This document shows, one piece after another, positions 43,013 through 54,704 of a stretch of 64,000 nucleotides of DNA. The number at the start of each line of letters is the position of its first letter. Positions within the stretch are counted from its first letter, which is position 1. Position numbers and translations under genes: made by a program. Below the pieces are notes generated by a model, which did not search any database, had not been told where the DNA came from, and was given only the letters and a program-made list of their open reading frames with translations. The stretch covers positions 4,092,001 to 4,156,000 of the forward strand of contig CADCXD010000018.1 of NCBI GenBank assembly GCA_902806575.1, given 5' to 3'. This DNA is from Jackrogersella multiformis. Taxonomy: Eukaryota; Ascomycota; Sordariomycetes; Xylariales; Hypoxylaceae.

Positions 43013-46000
43013 ATGGCTTTCCCACAGACCCCATCTCATGCACTGCCGGGCGCTTTCCTGCATACTCCCGCTGTCGCATCACGCCTTAACGCCCAGCAAG
43101 ATCCGGTCCGACGCCGTCTATTTCGAGAAAATTCAGCTCCTTCCAACGGCCCTGTCGCGAGATTCACCCAAGACCCTGGCCTTGGACTCGATGCCCCTAC
43201 TCAAGCTGCTGAGGAGCAGGCCGTCCGAAGTCTGCAGAATCCAAATATGGCCCCTCAACCTCCGTTAGCTAAGGCTGCTACGTATGTCAACAATGCTCTG
43301 GCTAGGGATGGTGATTATCCGCAGCTTGATTCCTACTGCAGACGTGAGTATGCCCTTGTCATGTTGTCGATACGCCTCCATCCATACTATACTAACGTAC
43401 TTACACAGAAATATCCTCCGACTATGATCTCACGCGCAACGACTCCGCCTGGGCTCCTTTCCAGAAGACGAATATGTATCCCATTCCTCAGAATGTCCTC
43501 GAGCAATATAATCGAGCCGAGGTTTCTACAATGATGGGGCTGTTCGCCGAGCTGAACCACGCCTGGGTCACCATCGACAACTGTCTTTACCTCTGGGACT
43601 ACACCCACCCGAACCCCGAGCTTATCGGCTACGAAGATAGCCAGCACAGCATAACCGCCGTGAAGCTCGTGGCTCCAAAGCCCGATGTTTTCAACAAGGT
43701 CATTACACATATATTAGTCGTTGCCACCACCTCGGAGATGTTCCTTTTAGGGGTCGCGGCCAGGGATGCACCGAGTGGCGCTAAGACTATTGAGCTTTAT
43801 GGCACGAGGATGACATTACCCTTGAAAGGTACCGAGGCGCGCGTCATTGCCGGTTCCGCAGACGGACGCATATTCTTCTCCGGCCAGTCTGATAGCGACA
43901 TCTATGAGCTGAAGTATCAGCAGGAGGAGAAGTGGTTTACGAACAGAACGGAGAAGATCAACCACACCTATCGTCCTTGGACTGCTGCAGTTCCCAACCC
44001 ATCGCAGATCCTCTGGGGCAAGGCTGCGAACGAGCACGTCGTAGATATCGTGGTGGATGACAGTAGAAATCTGCTCTACTCTCTTTCTAGCTCCTCTACC
44101 GTGCGCACTTACCACATGGAACCTCCGAATAAGCTCACCAAGGTCATCGAGAAGACCAAGGACGACTTCTTGCGCGATATAGCCCATGTGTTGAGCGTCG
44201 TGTCACCTTTGCTCAACGAGCGCGTCGACATCGTGTCTATTAGTCCCATATCCGCAGTCGAGGACTTCAAGGTTCATCTCATGGCTTTGACGAACACGGG
44301 ATGCCGTCTTTTCATGAGCGCCACGAGTGCTGCCTCTTACATGCTCAATTCCTCGAACCAGGCGCCTCAGAGCATGCAACTGCAATCCATCAAGTTCCCA
44401 CCCTCCGATCAAAGGAGGCCGAGGATAGACCCGTTCGGCGGCCCTTCCGAGCACACCGACGTCCAAGCAAGGACCCTAGAGAGAAGCCGGCGAGGAATCC
44501 GGTTCGCGCCGGGTTATTTCTTAGACTTCGTTACCAAGACAGATCAACCCAATGGGGACCTCTTATTCATGTCGGCCCCTGATAGCGGGCGGATTAACCA
44601 CGGTCGCCAGATCCAAAATATGCGGTATTATGAGCATGCTAACTGGATCGAGATTGGAAGTAAGGCTGAAGATATCGGTCTCGTCACAAAACCATTCGCT
44701 GCAAGCGGCCAGCCTCAAGGCTTCGGAAACGAATTGGCCGTCCAATTCGACGATCCAAACGGTAGTGAGTTTGCCATCCTTACGAACACGGGTATACATC
44801 TAGTGCGTCGCAGAAGGCTGGTCGACATCTTCGCCTCGGCCATTAGGAGTGTCGCCGGAGAAGAAGGTGTGAAGGCCGAGGTGAGCAAATTCCGAAGCGC
44901 GTATGGCCACGTCGAAACTATCACCGCCGCGCTCGCCGTTGCGTGTCGCCAAGGAGACAATGGCCGCCCCGGAATAGGCCGAAGTGCTATAGATCAAGTC
45001 ACCCAGGATCGCGCAAAACAAGTATATATCAGCTTCGGTGGGAACCCTAGGCTCCCCGAGCAAGACGGGCAGCCAGCGACTGTCGAAATGGTGCAGCCTT
45101 CCACTCGCCACTCTGCCCTGACTCTATATCTCAGCCGGCTTGTTCGAAAGTTGTGGAAGTCTAAAATCATCGGGCTGGGAGCCGACGCAGGGGGCGCGTT
45201 AACTATCAATAGCGTCGTCCCAACCGTGAAGCTGAAGGAAGTCCAAGGCAGCGTGGAGAGTCTAAGGAGTTTCCTTGATGCGAACCGGGCTTTCATCCAA
45301 GGCCTCTCCGGGCCTGCCGACCTACGTAGAGCCGGGAGCAAGCAGGAAGAGCTTGGTTTCCAAGGCGAGCATCAAGCTATGCGTGCTCTAGAAACCCTGA
45401 TGATGGGCATCACCGAAGGTATATCTTTCGTCACTACGCTGTTCGAGGAGCGAGTTACGGACATATTCGCTCGCCTTGACGAAACGTCGCGACAGCAGCT
45501 CCGCGATCTCACGTACGAACAGCTTTTCTCTCAGGACAGTGGCAAGGAACTTGCGAAAGTGCTAGTGAAAGCCATTGTCAATCGAAACATTGAGAACGGG
45601 TCCAACGTCGAGACCGTAGCAGACGCGCTGCGGCGGAAATGTGGCAGTTTCTGCAGCCCCGACGATGTAATCATTTTCAAGGCTCAAGAGCAGCTGAAGA
45701 GAGCATCGGAGCCATCCCTAAACCCTAACACGTCTCGTACGCTCCTCCACGAGAGCTTGAGACTGTTCCAGAAGGTTGCAAAGAGCCTTACACAGACGAA
45801 CCTAGAGTCGGCGATCGAGCAGTACGTGGGCCTGCGGTATTATGCTGGGGCCATTCAGCTGTGCCTAGTAGTTGCCAGTGAAAAGGATCGAGGCAACTCC
45901 GCGCTATCCTGGGTTAACGACGGTAAGCCCGTCGGTGATCCAAGGGCGAAGTTCTTTGACGATCGCAAAGTCTGTTACGGCTTGATCCACCATGTTCTCC

Positions 46001-47377
46001 AGGATCTAGATACCGCTTCAAGCCGGGAACCCGAAATGATCGACGGAAAACCGACACTGATTACGACCAAACGTGCTGAGGCTTATGATGTTGTCAGCAC
46101 CTCATCAGATGAAGTTTTCCACTTCGATCTCTACGAGTGGTATATACAACAAGGATGGACCGACCGCCTCCTTGGCATCGACTCACCACATGTTACCGTT
46201 TTCCTCCGCCGCCTAGCCTCCAAGAATGTCGAGCATGCAGACCTTCTTTGCAGGTTCTATACCATGCGTAAGCAGTATTTCGACGCAGCCAAAGTCCAGG
46301 CCGACCTCGTGCAATCCGATTTCCCCATCTCTATCAAAGACCGCCTTACTCTACTTAGTAAAGCGAAGACCAACGCCAGCGTTATGACCACCGGCATTAG
46401 TCGACAAGAGCAGCAGCTCCTCAACCATGAAGTGACGGAGCTTCTCGAAGTCGCTCATATTCAGGATGACCTATTGGAGAGACTAAAGGCGGACAGCAGA
46501 ATTCCCCCGGAGCGCCAGCCAGAGATTCAAAACGTCTTAGACGGCAAGATTCAACCTCTCTCTGAAGTAAGTGCTAGCCATCACAAACGTTAATTTCATT
46601 ATTTGCGATTATATTCTTTACTCGAAGCTGCTAATGTTTCTCCTACAGCTCTTCAATGGCTACGCCGACCAGGCCGGGTACTACGATCTTTGCCTGCTCA
46701 TCTACCACGTCGCCGACTTCCGAAATGCGACCACCATCGCCCAGACCTGGAGCAGCCTCATTCAACAGACCCACGAGAACGTCGCGGAGCAGTGGTCAGA
46801 GTACGATGCAGAACGTCGAAGGCGTGGGGCACAAGCTGGGGATACACCTCCCCAACCATACGAGGTGTTGGTCGGTCAGATTCAGGACATCTGCCACCGT
46901 TCTTCGAATGACTCTTTCATATTTCCCGTTCCCACCCTCCTACCAGAGATCTGCCGCTATTCCTTCGAGAATTCCCAGGACAGAAGGATTGCAGCCGATG
47001 TCAACTGGCCGGTGATCATTTTCCTTAATTTAGGAGTAAGCTTCGATCTCGTAGTCCGTGTCCTAGAACAGATGTTTGAGGCACAAGAGGTGCCATTCCG
47101 CGGTGCCGGCCGAGCAAGGATTATCGAATGGATCGCATATGCCACCAGCCAATGGGTCCGTGATTTGAACAGGAACGGCCGTCCAGAAGCGAGACTAGAC
47201 CCATGGGTCAGCGACTTAATATTGGAATGTGATAACTGGGTGTCCGCAAATATACGAAGCGGCAACGAGGGTGGTGCAGATATTAGAGATATCGCACGTA
47301 GCGTTAAGGACGTCAGACGAGCTGTTGAGGGGCTGGTCGTATCGCCAATGAACAATAGGAGTATGGGTTTCTATTGA
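43013..47377 (+). CDS. NUP170: Nucleoporin NUP170/NUP155
   Basis: Large inner-ring nucleoporin of the Nup155 family. Exons 43013-43343, 43409-46566 and 46649-47377 give 1405 aa; introns are 65 and 82 nt, GT-AG. The N-terminal ~105 residues are disordered. The beta-propeller region starts around YDLTRNDSAW with IPQNVLEQYNRAEVSTMMGLF, and NHAWVTIDNCLYLWDY is a family landmark. The C-terminal half is alpha-solenoid (LFEERVTDIFARL, LYEWYIQQGWTDRLL, FNGYADQAGYYDLCL). The length fits the 1300-1500 aa expected. The central exon is one uninterrupted 3.2-kb frame. Confidence 0.95.
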
Positions 47378-48737
47378 AACATGACGAGGCCTAGTATAAC
47401 GTCCAGATCGTAGTCCGGACGCTCGATATACTAGGCGCTCAATACGCGTTACGTGTTGGAATAGCAAGATTCTATACGAGGGATCAAAACGAAAGTGGCA
47501 TTGGGCGTTTGGGCACTCTAGTATACTAAGACACTACGCACTAGACATGCGTTCCAGGGGTCGGAGTTGATTTGGAAGACAGGATTCATCCTCTGGCAGG
47601 TTAGCATGCCATGAGGTGGCGATACTTGATAGTTTCATTTCGACGCCGGTCCGCATCTATGTATGGTAGCATATTGACTAGGGGATTCCTCTCGGTGCAT
47701 CTTGCAATGCGGGTAGCCGGTCAATCCCAAATACATTACATCGTATGCAATTCTACTCTCCGTGGCACGTTTTGTGATGCCGAGTAGATGTTTTTCATTA
47801 TGGCTAAGTATATCGATCACCGTGAGCTTTAACTACTCCTTATTGCCAGAAGGATAGTAGTCGCAAAGCATTTCGAGTTCATTCGCCAGTAATTGTCAAC
47901 TTCGAAAGCTGATGACCTTTACTGCCAGGGTTTTCAGTTTTCCTAACGTCCCGGCCGAACCCCTCCCCCATTCTGACATTCATTCATTCATTTTCGAGGC
48001 TTGAATACACAGAGCTAGTCAATACAATGCTTTTACGTTAAAAGCACCTAAAAACAATCAGTCACCTCCCAAAAATATACGCCATGGTTAGAAAATTCTT
48101 ACCTTAAATCTATCCGTAGACTTTCTCAGACTAAGTACCGACCTACCAAAAGCGTAGAGTTCTACCTAAGTAATAAATAGAAATAAAAGCTTGCAAGTGC
48201 CAAGGTAAAGAGCTTAACTCAATTATAAACTATATATGTGAAGCTTTGAATATACATACCTAGGTAGAGAACCAAAAGGGAAAAGGGGGCACATAACTTT
48301 ATACCTTAAACCCACCAATTTTATATCCTCGTTGAGGTGATAAGCGATGGTGGTGATCGACACAGTCAAAACCTCCATCTCCGACGCCTTTTGAGGCATG
48401 ATAATACCGGCCTACATTCCATGGAAAACAGATCTAGTCGTGCTCTTCGTTTAAACTAATTTATCAGAATATGTTCTCTGCCCTCACGAAAGACCAACAC
48501 TTAAGCCTTCCATCCAGACGGCAGCGCAACACGTACCATTTAACTCTTATGGATATCGTGTTTACCGAAATCAAAATAATGGGCTTCTCATTAGTTTTGA
48601 ACACCTGAAGACGTGTTTCACATCAGTACATGCGAATCTTCAGATCCTAGAATTATAGCGCCTGCCTTTACAGATTGAACATATCTAGCCAGATAACTGG
48701 CCGAAGGAATATATCGCCTACAAGCTGCTCAGGCATC
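47378..48737. other. 1.4-kb spacer, no gene
   Basis: Nothing coding recognised. A direct repeat of CATT units (ATTCATTCATTCATT) is at about 47,978-47,992, and AT-rich sequence spans 48,170-48,260. Confidence 0.45.
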
Positions 48738-49421
48738 ATGGCAACGTCTCAAAACAGCCAACACCTTCAACCAAACAACCCTCACTTTCATGCAGCCTGG
48801 CATGCCGAATTTGCATCCCGACCAGACGATTATCACGTGCCACCACTTGATAGACCACTTCATGGGCCTAAACCAGCCTGCGCATCAGCACCATCGGATA
48901 AAGGATCGCCCAGACATATCTGCTTCGAGGATGAAATACAAGCTGGCCAGCCAGGACAGACCAAGGGGCACTGTTCTCGCTGTCCCACGGCCCCGAACGA
49001 AGAAGCGCACCAAGTCCGGCATAGACGACCAAGCGAACGCAAGCAGTTTGTCCACTGCAGACCTCCTTCACCTTACCCGAAGTCCCTTCACAACTTGAAC
49101 CCAGATCCCAGTCCCACGGAAGTAGTGAGACAGCATATACAATTTATTTTGCCGCCTAAGCTAGAGCGGGAGCGAAGAAGATGTTGTACCTCACTCGTAC
49201 GGCCTCCATCTCCCTATCCTTATCAAGGGGCGGCTCAGTCTAACTATAACCGAGATGAGAAACCGATCCATGACGCACTGCCGGCAACCGACGACGAGGG
49301 CAACGAGTACGACACAGTGGCACATTCAGGCATGTCCGATCTTATATTAAGCGGAGATCAACTTAAATCCCCGCTGAAACTCCACGGATGGATGTGGCAG
49401 ACGCGTTCATACGACCATTAA
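48738..49421 (+). CDS. Orphan disordered protein
   Basis: Open frame of 227 aa from the ATG at 48,738 (an upstream in-frame ATG at 48,675 would add 21 residues). It is rich in Pro, His, Ser and Arg with no hydrophobic segment. It contains two copies of RPPSPYP: one in HCRPPSPYPKS, the other in LVRPPSPYPYQG, each preceded by a basic Glu/Arg stretch (SERKQF; ERERRR), which suggests an internal duplication. Four Cys lie near His (GHCSRC, VHCRPP). An acidic patch ATDDEGNEYD is near the end. No family recognised; it may be lineage-specific. Confidence 0.45.
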   Translation: MATSQNSQHLQPNNPHFHAAWHAEFASRPDDYHVPPLDRPLHGPKPACASAPSDKGSPRHICFEDEIQAGQPGQTKGHCSRCPTAPNEEAHQVRHRRPSERKQFVHCRPPSPYPKSLHNLNPDPSPTEVVRQHIQFILPPKLERERRRCCTSLVRPPSPYPYQGAAQSNYNRDEKPIHDALPATDDEGNEYDTVAHSGMSDLILSGDQLKSPLKLHGWMWQTRSYDH

Positions 49422-50303
49422 GCCTCCTATGTGCACGAGAGACAAAATAGGAGCGATGAGCCTGAACGTAGTATCAGGACGACCCTAAAGTCAAAATCTC
49501 TACCAAGGCCATTTCAAACGAGACTTGTGGAAGCTTATAGACCGACCAAAACCTGTCATATCTTAGCTTTAAGAAGAACATTGTATAGTAGAGAAGATAG
49601 GGAGGGATTCAATTGTTTCTCCTTTCATGTATGTATCCATTCGTATTTGACGCTGGACATAAGATATTAAACCATGAGGTAATAATTTCTAGCCACATGT
49701 CAAAAGCCTTCTCGATAATTAGGTATAAAATCGGCCCTGACAGATAAGGTATCTGATTTATGGTAAACGTTGAGGTTTTGATAATGGAGAAGAAGGATGA
49801 ATCCATCTATCCATCTATCCATCTATCCATATATGTACTGAATTTCTTACCTAAGGTACTTTGGGTACCGGTATTAAATTAGGTATCTGCACTCCATAGA
49901 TCCCTAGACTGGTCGTGCCTGTACCTAGTAAGGTTTCGGTACCTTTATGTACATAGAGGTATGTACGTACGATTCCGTACAGTTACCTCCTATGTACCTA
50001 CATGTTACCTACCTGGTACGTACATATGTATGTTTTGGACAAGGATCCTTTATCGATACCTGTACGTACCTTACCTGATACCCCTAACCGGTACCTACCT
50101 AGGTACCTAAGGTATTATTTCCATCTGAGCTTTCGTAGGTATTGATCGTCGTTACAACGCGACCAGCCGAATTTTGACCAGGCTGTCATTCAGCCCTTTG
50201 TCCCTCGTTTAACCGTCCGAGAAGCTTTCAATACACCCTCCCCAAGCCTCGATATGTTCCTACTACGCTCTTAATATCGATATCGATATCGAGGTGATCG
50301 ACT
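49422..50303. other. Intergenic region with CATC/CTAT microsatellite and palindromes
   Basis: An ATCC/ATCT microsatellite is at 49,801-49,830. Dense GGTACC/CCTACCTAGG words run at 49,845-50,115, and a triple ATCGAT repeat is at about 50,276-50,292 just before the next gene. Confidence 0.6.
49845..50115. repeat. GGTACC/CCTAGG palindrome cluster
   Basis: A 270-bp stretch made mostly of GTACCT, AGGTAC and TACGTAC words in both orientations, ending in CCTACCTAGGTACCTAAGG. It is upstream of the type I membrane protein gene. Confidence 0.65.
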
Positions 50304-51291
50304 ATGCCTTCAATCGTGCGCCTAGCCATAGGCGCATCGCTACTCCTAGTCCGGATTGCGACAGCGAACAACAATCTCAAGGAACACATCCTGCCGTCCT
50401 ACCACTATGGCGCACCCATCACTGTCGAGTGCATGAATAGGAGCGTGTGAGTATGACGCATTTGCATATACAATTATCTCTATCCTCAACCGGCAGATGC
50501 TGTTCCTCAAAACTTATTAACATGTTCCTCGCCTTCTTTTCAGAGAGACCGGTGAACACATTCAGGACGCTAAGAACGAGATCCAATGGATCCCCTTTCC
50601 AATTTGCAACGAGACCGGGAACTCGCTCGAATTCAACTACGGCATCGAAGGCGAAATGAATTGCACGATACCCATGATAGACGATCCTTTCTTCCACCTG
50701 CTAGAATTTTATATCCATAGCGACGCCCCTCTCGCCTGTCGCCTCCCTGCCCGACCACCTGCCCACGTCGAGATGGTTGGCGAGAAGCCGTACGAGCAAG
50801 AATACATACCCCTGGTATTCGCCTTGGCCGGCACCTTACAACTGAGCCATCTTCATATCAGCACCCACCTTAACATTTTACTACATAGTACCCCGAAACA
50901 TCATATCCACCCCCACGATAGTGGCGTTCTAGACAGCGGCGCCGCGTACAGCACAAGTCCGCTGAGCCATATGGATGGTAGCTTCACCAAGAGGTTAGTC
51001 ATTGGCGATCCTTTACCACTGAGCTTCAGCGTCAGGTGGTTCCCAACCCCGGCCCTGCCCAAGACCGACGGGAAGGTCGAGTGGCAGGGAATGGGAGGAC
51101 ATATCTACGCTAGCACCGTATTCTATGCGCTCGTATCCTTCATCGCCGGCATCCTAGTCTCTGGTGTCTACTTCTTTGGTATTATCCTGCCCAAGAGACT
51201 AAAGGGCCGAGGCCTCGGCGGTGCCACGCCGTTAGGCTATGGAATGAATGGCGTTGGCAACGGATGGGGCTATTCCAAGAGAGTGGACTGA
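50304..51291 (+). CDS. Type I membrane protein with lumenal domain, unknown function
   Basis: Exons 50304-50446 and 50544-51291 give 296 aa; the intron is GTGAGT...TTTTCAG, 97 nt. A signal peptide (about 1-21) ends at TANN. The extracytosolic domain carries several N-glycosylation sequons (NRS, NET, NCT) and six or so Cys that could pair. Conserved-looking stretches are YHYGAPITVECMNRS, EIQWIPFPICNETG and LSHLHISTHLNILLH. A single helix at about 248-272 is followed by a basic, Gly-rich tail. I believe close relatives occur widely in filamentous fungi, but I know no function; an ER or cell-surface role is inference. Confidence 0.85.
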
Positions 51292-51549
51292 ATATCTTGT
51301 GCAGCTGTCAGCGTACCGATTTAGACAGATTCTTGTACATATTACGGGGAGAATGGGAATCGTGCGTCGGATTGCCCTGGCATTGTCGGCTATACCAAAG
51401 GACGGTTACGTTAATGATACCAAAAAAAAAAGGAAAAGAATAGGTAGCTAGTAGCTATGAAAACAACATCAAGACTCATTACTTCCAGCAACATTTCAAA
51501 ATTACATATACACATGTAGTCTTGTAAGTGGGTTGACGACTTCTTCAAT

Positions 51550-52291
51550 CTATTGGTCCTTCTTTGCAGCGTCAGCCTTGCTGAGTCGTTTAAGCAGCCG
51601 TACATACATATCGACGGTCAATATGATCGCTACTCCGTGGTTAGTACGCTCACATATCTCCTTTGCACCCCGTAAATTTAATCGGTTCGGTATCGAACTT
51701 ACCAATAGCAAGATAGCCACCATATAGACCACCGAGCAACACCAACTTCTGCTGCGTAGTTACTATGGCCGGGTCCCAGAGGAAAGCTTCGTACATGCAG
51801 GTCGCGGTGGTCAACGCCGTCTCCGTACCGTACACTAGAAGCAGCAACTCGGCGCGGCCGTCTAGCCCGCTCTGTCTATCTACTCCGCTGCTGGAGCGAC
51901 GACCGCCGCCGAGGAGCGTACGTACAGCCCATAGAGACACTGGTAAGTGGAATACGAGCTCTAGGAAGGCAAATAACGGGAAAAAGCTCGGGATGGAAGC
52001 CGGCGGCGGCGCGAAGAATTGGTCATTGTACGTATCTATATAGTAGACCCGCAACTCGTATAGAAAGTGTAGCGGTGACGAGGCCGGCACCCAAAGTGAG
52101 GTTGGATAGAGGGGTACGAGGTCAACACCTGTAGGTGTCAGATAAGGGGTGTCGCAAGATTATGGGGGTAAGGGATTTCGAAACTAAGATCTTTGCATTT
52201 TATGTAGACACTCACAGAACAGGACTGGTAGGTGGATGAAGAAATACGTGAGGTAAATCTTGTCTAGCCAGTATCGAGTCGAAGAAGGCAT
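51550..52291 (-). CDS. EXPERA-domain membrane protein (TMEM97/sigma-2 receptor-like)
   Basis: Small four-helix ER protein of the EXPERA family, which contains emopamil-binding protein and TMEM97. Exons on the minus strand are 52291-52216, 52128-51703 and 51629-51550 (193 aa); introns are 87 and 73 nt. The second intron has a perfect TACTAAC branch site and a GAGTAG acceptor, and using it gives AIGAI-type continuity into ILTVDMYVRLLKRL. Landmarks are YWLDKIYLTYFFIHLPV (first helix with the conserved Asp), PSFFPLFAFLELVFHLPVSLW and YGTETALTTATCMYEAF. The C-terminus ends in AAKKDQ, a lysine-rich ER-type tail. A role in sterol handling is inferred from the family. Confidence 0.85.
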
Positions 52292-53100
52292 GGTTAACCG
52301 TGAGATATATATATATATATATATACGTAGGTATCTAGGTAGGATTAATAACTTATATATGTAGAGGATTGAAGGAGATATTGACTATTGCATGTCGGTC
52401 CCAATTCGATTCTTGCTGTAGGAACCAAGAGTACGGTGTCCGAGATGTTGAATTTGAAATTACATGTATGCTATGTGCGTAATAATACAGTATACTGTTC
52501 ATTCACACTGTATATCATGGTCCAACTTGCCTAGGTACTACATAGGTACCAGGTAGGTAAGATTTATAATTTTCTGTGAGGATATGTTGATTTTCAGCTT
52601 AATTGCCAGAAGTTATGGCTTTGTAATTTTATAATTTTAACTGCTTTCACTCGTCGATGGCATGAGTTATCTTGCTCTATGGGAAGATGACTGTCGAAGT
52701 GTAAGCTGTCTGATGACAAATCATAAACTAGAGGGTGATATGGGTTCATTAAATATACCAAGTCTTCATAGAGTTGAAATGTCTTTATCTTTGATCTAAA
52801 GATGCCCTTGGGAACTTTCTCCTTTTCAAACACTGCGGATGTTGTTACCTAAAGATTATCACAATAGGATGAGAACTTAGTCATTTATTGAATCCATGTC
52901 AAGGCATATCTATCTAGGTACCTAGGTATATTGATGTCTGGAGAATATTAATGTCTTGTAGCATCATCATCATCATCGCTTCTAGGGATTAATACATCAG
53001 CACTTAAAAGGACGCCCTAGCTCGACATTAAAAGTAGTTGAATTAGCTCGTAGTTGGTTGTAGAAGGACCTCTGTCTAGTGTAGATTTACAAGACGCCAC
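52292..53100. other. Spacer with TA microsatellite
   Basis: A (TA)11 tract is at 52,304-52,325 just upstream of the EXPERA gene, and an ATC triplet run at about 52,961-52,977. An open frame at 52,594-52,833 (minus) is not convincing. Confidence 0.5.
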
Positions 53101-53661
53101 TCATCCTCTCGCCTGCCATCTCGTGAATTCTGCTACCCAAAGACATCCGAGTAGCACGGGGACTAACGCCATTAGAACCCACCATAACTCGACGGTGAGA
53201 CGAGAACGAAGCCATCTTTTGACCCGCACCCTGAGCAGCTGTTGGTGTGCACATCTATTCGTTCCGTAAATAAGACATCCTAAGCCGGGGCGGGATTCGC
53301 ATTCGATATGCTCACGACGCCGCTGCATGAGCAACCTGACACTGCCTCTACAGAAGTTCAAATCACTTCCTAGGTCACAGTGACGATCGTTTGGGCATTC
53401 TAGATGCAAACTTCGACGTTCGATCAACCATTCCACCTTGAGCTTGAGACCGGTATCGACCAGACAATAGAAGTATCTGTTGGTATGTTTGAGAGACAGG
53501 GCGTCGGGGTACATGAGCTGCCGACTAACGAGCAGATGTATTTCAGGTGGCAGACGTTCGAAAGCTGGTACCCTTCCAGGCCGGAGTTCGGTGACAGACA
53601 CCTCTTCTGTGATCTTGACAGGGTCCGCTCTGGATAGGTGGGAAGGGCGGATAATGTTCAT
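53101..53661 (-). CDS. F-box protein with C-terminal membrane helix
   Basis: Single exon, 186 aa. The F-box-like motif is at residues 33-69 (AFERLPPEIHLLVSRQLMY and SLKHTNRYFYCLVD), normally the Skp1-binding part of SCF ubiquitin ligases. A basic Cys-containing middle follows (HLECPNDRHCDL, CRGSVRLLMQRRREHIECE, GCLIYGTNRCAH). A strongly hydrophobic segment near 155-178 (LTVELWWVLMALVPVLLG) would anchor it to a membrane. The protein is short for an F-box receptor and has no obvious substrate-binding repeats. Fungal genomes contain many such expanded, fast-evolving F-box genes. Confidence 0.75.
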   Translation of the reverse strand: MNIIRPSHLSRADPVKITEEVSVTELRPGRVPAFERLPPEIHLLVSRQLMYPDALSLKHTNRYFYCLVDTGLKLKVEWLIERRSLHLECPNDRHCDLGSDLNFCRGSVRLLMQRRREHIECESRPGLGCLIYGTNRCAHQQLLRVRVKRWLRSRLTVELWWVLMALVPVLLGCLWVAEFTRWQARG

Positions 53662-54704
53662 TGTTCAGGCTTTAGCTTTTGAGCCTTTCTGTAAAGCGGA
53701 TGGGATTGATGATGTCGTGTCGAAGGCCCAACATGTTATGATTTACGTCGTCAACCAATGAAGTCTCGGGAGCTGCAAGGAATGGACATGGCTCTGTTTG
53801 ACGACTCTGTTTGACGACTCTGTTTGACGACTCTGTTTGACGACTCTGTTCGACGACTCTGTTTGACGACTCTGTTCGACGACTCTGATTTGACTGCTGG
53901 CTTACATAGAAGATGGGATCTCAACAGGAAGAGGAATTTCTAGTTGCTATGTATTCCCCTGCTGCCTGGTATAGGTAAGTATGTAGTGTATGTATGACTC
54001 CCTCGTGCTAGGACCTAAGCTAGTTCCGCGAGCATCGCGTTTCAGACAGAGGCCTTCCAACTGAAGCTCCCGCACCATTGCGACGAGTCGTCTATCTCAG
54101 ATACCTAGTGTAGGGATGCTAGGCATCAAGATATTAAAGAAAGTAATACGACTCGCTACCATAGAAAGGGTGTGGCGCAATGAAGGCAGCAAGATACGAG
54201 GTCGGCCCAAGATGGCACTAGGTATGTATGTATGTAGGTACATATTTATGTAGATACCTAGGTATACCCCCTGTCCTGAATACACTAGTAGGTACTAGGG
54301 TACCTAGGAAGGTACACATATGTACCTACGGTACCTACATAGCTACACTAGTGTAGGCAGCCGTCCACGATCCATCCATCGATGATCCATGTGATCGCGC
54401 GACTAACTATAGTGGGCCGTCGATTTAGCGCGTCGTCTGGGCGAATGACCCCTTCTGCCTTTCCCTTTCCTCCCCTCGCTCTCTTACCCCCACCAAATCC
54501 ACACATCGTCATGTCTGGTCAACACCTGCTCCATCATTAAACACCTACGCGAAGTGATCACCTGGCGATCATGTCATCTAAACCTTCTAACCGCACCTAC
54601 ACTAAGTGCTGCTTTGTGGTTTATGGAACGCTAATTGATATACTGTCGATATCAAGTAACCTACTTGACGTCTAACATAGCGTGATGACCTGTCGACTCA
54701 CTAT
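53662..54704. other. F-box / EXO5 divergent intergenic region
   Basis: Besides the minisatellite, palindromic GGTACCTAG words are clustered at 54,225-54,355. No gene seen; the last 150 bases serve EXO5. Confidence 0.5.
53792..53894. repeat. 13-bp minisatellite, about eight copies
   Basis: Tandem units CTCTGTTTGACGA, eight in a row. Copies five and seven carry a C for T (GTTCGACGA), and the last copy is degraded. It lies about 130 bp upstream of the F-box ATG (minus strand), that is, in its promoter. Confidence 0.9.

Noticed and set aside
52594..52833. Minus-strand frame of 79 aa
   Set aside because: AT-rich, no recognisable motif, no extension by splicing.
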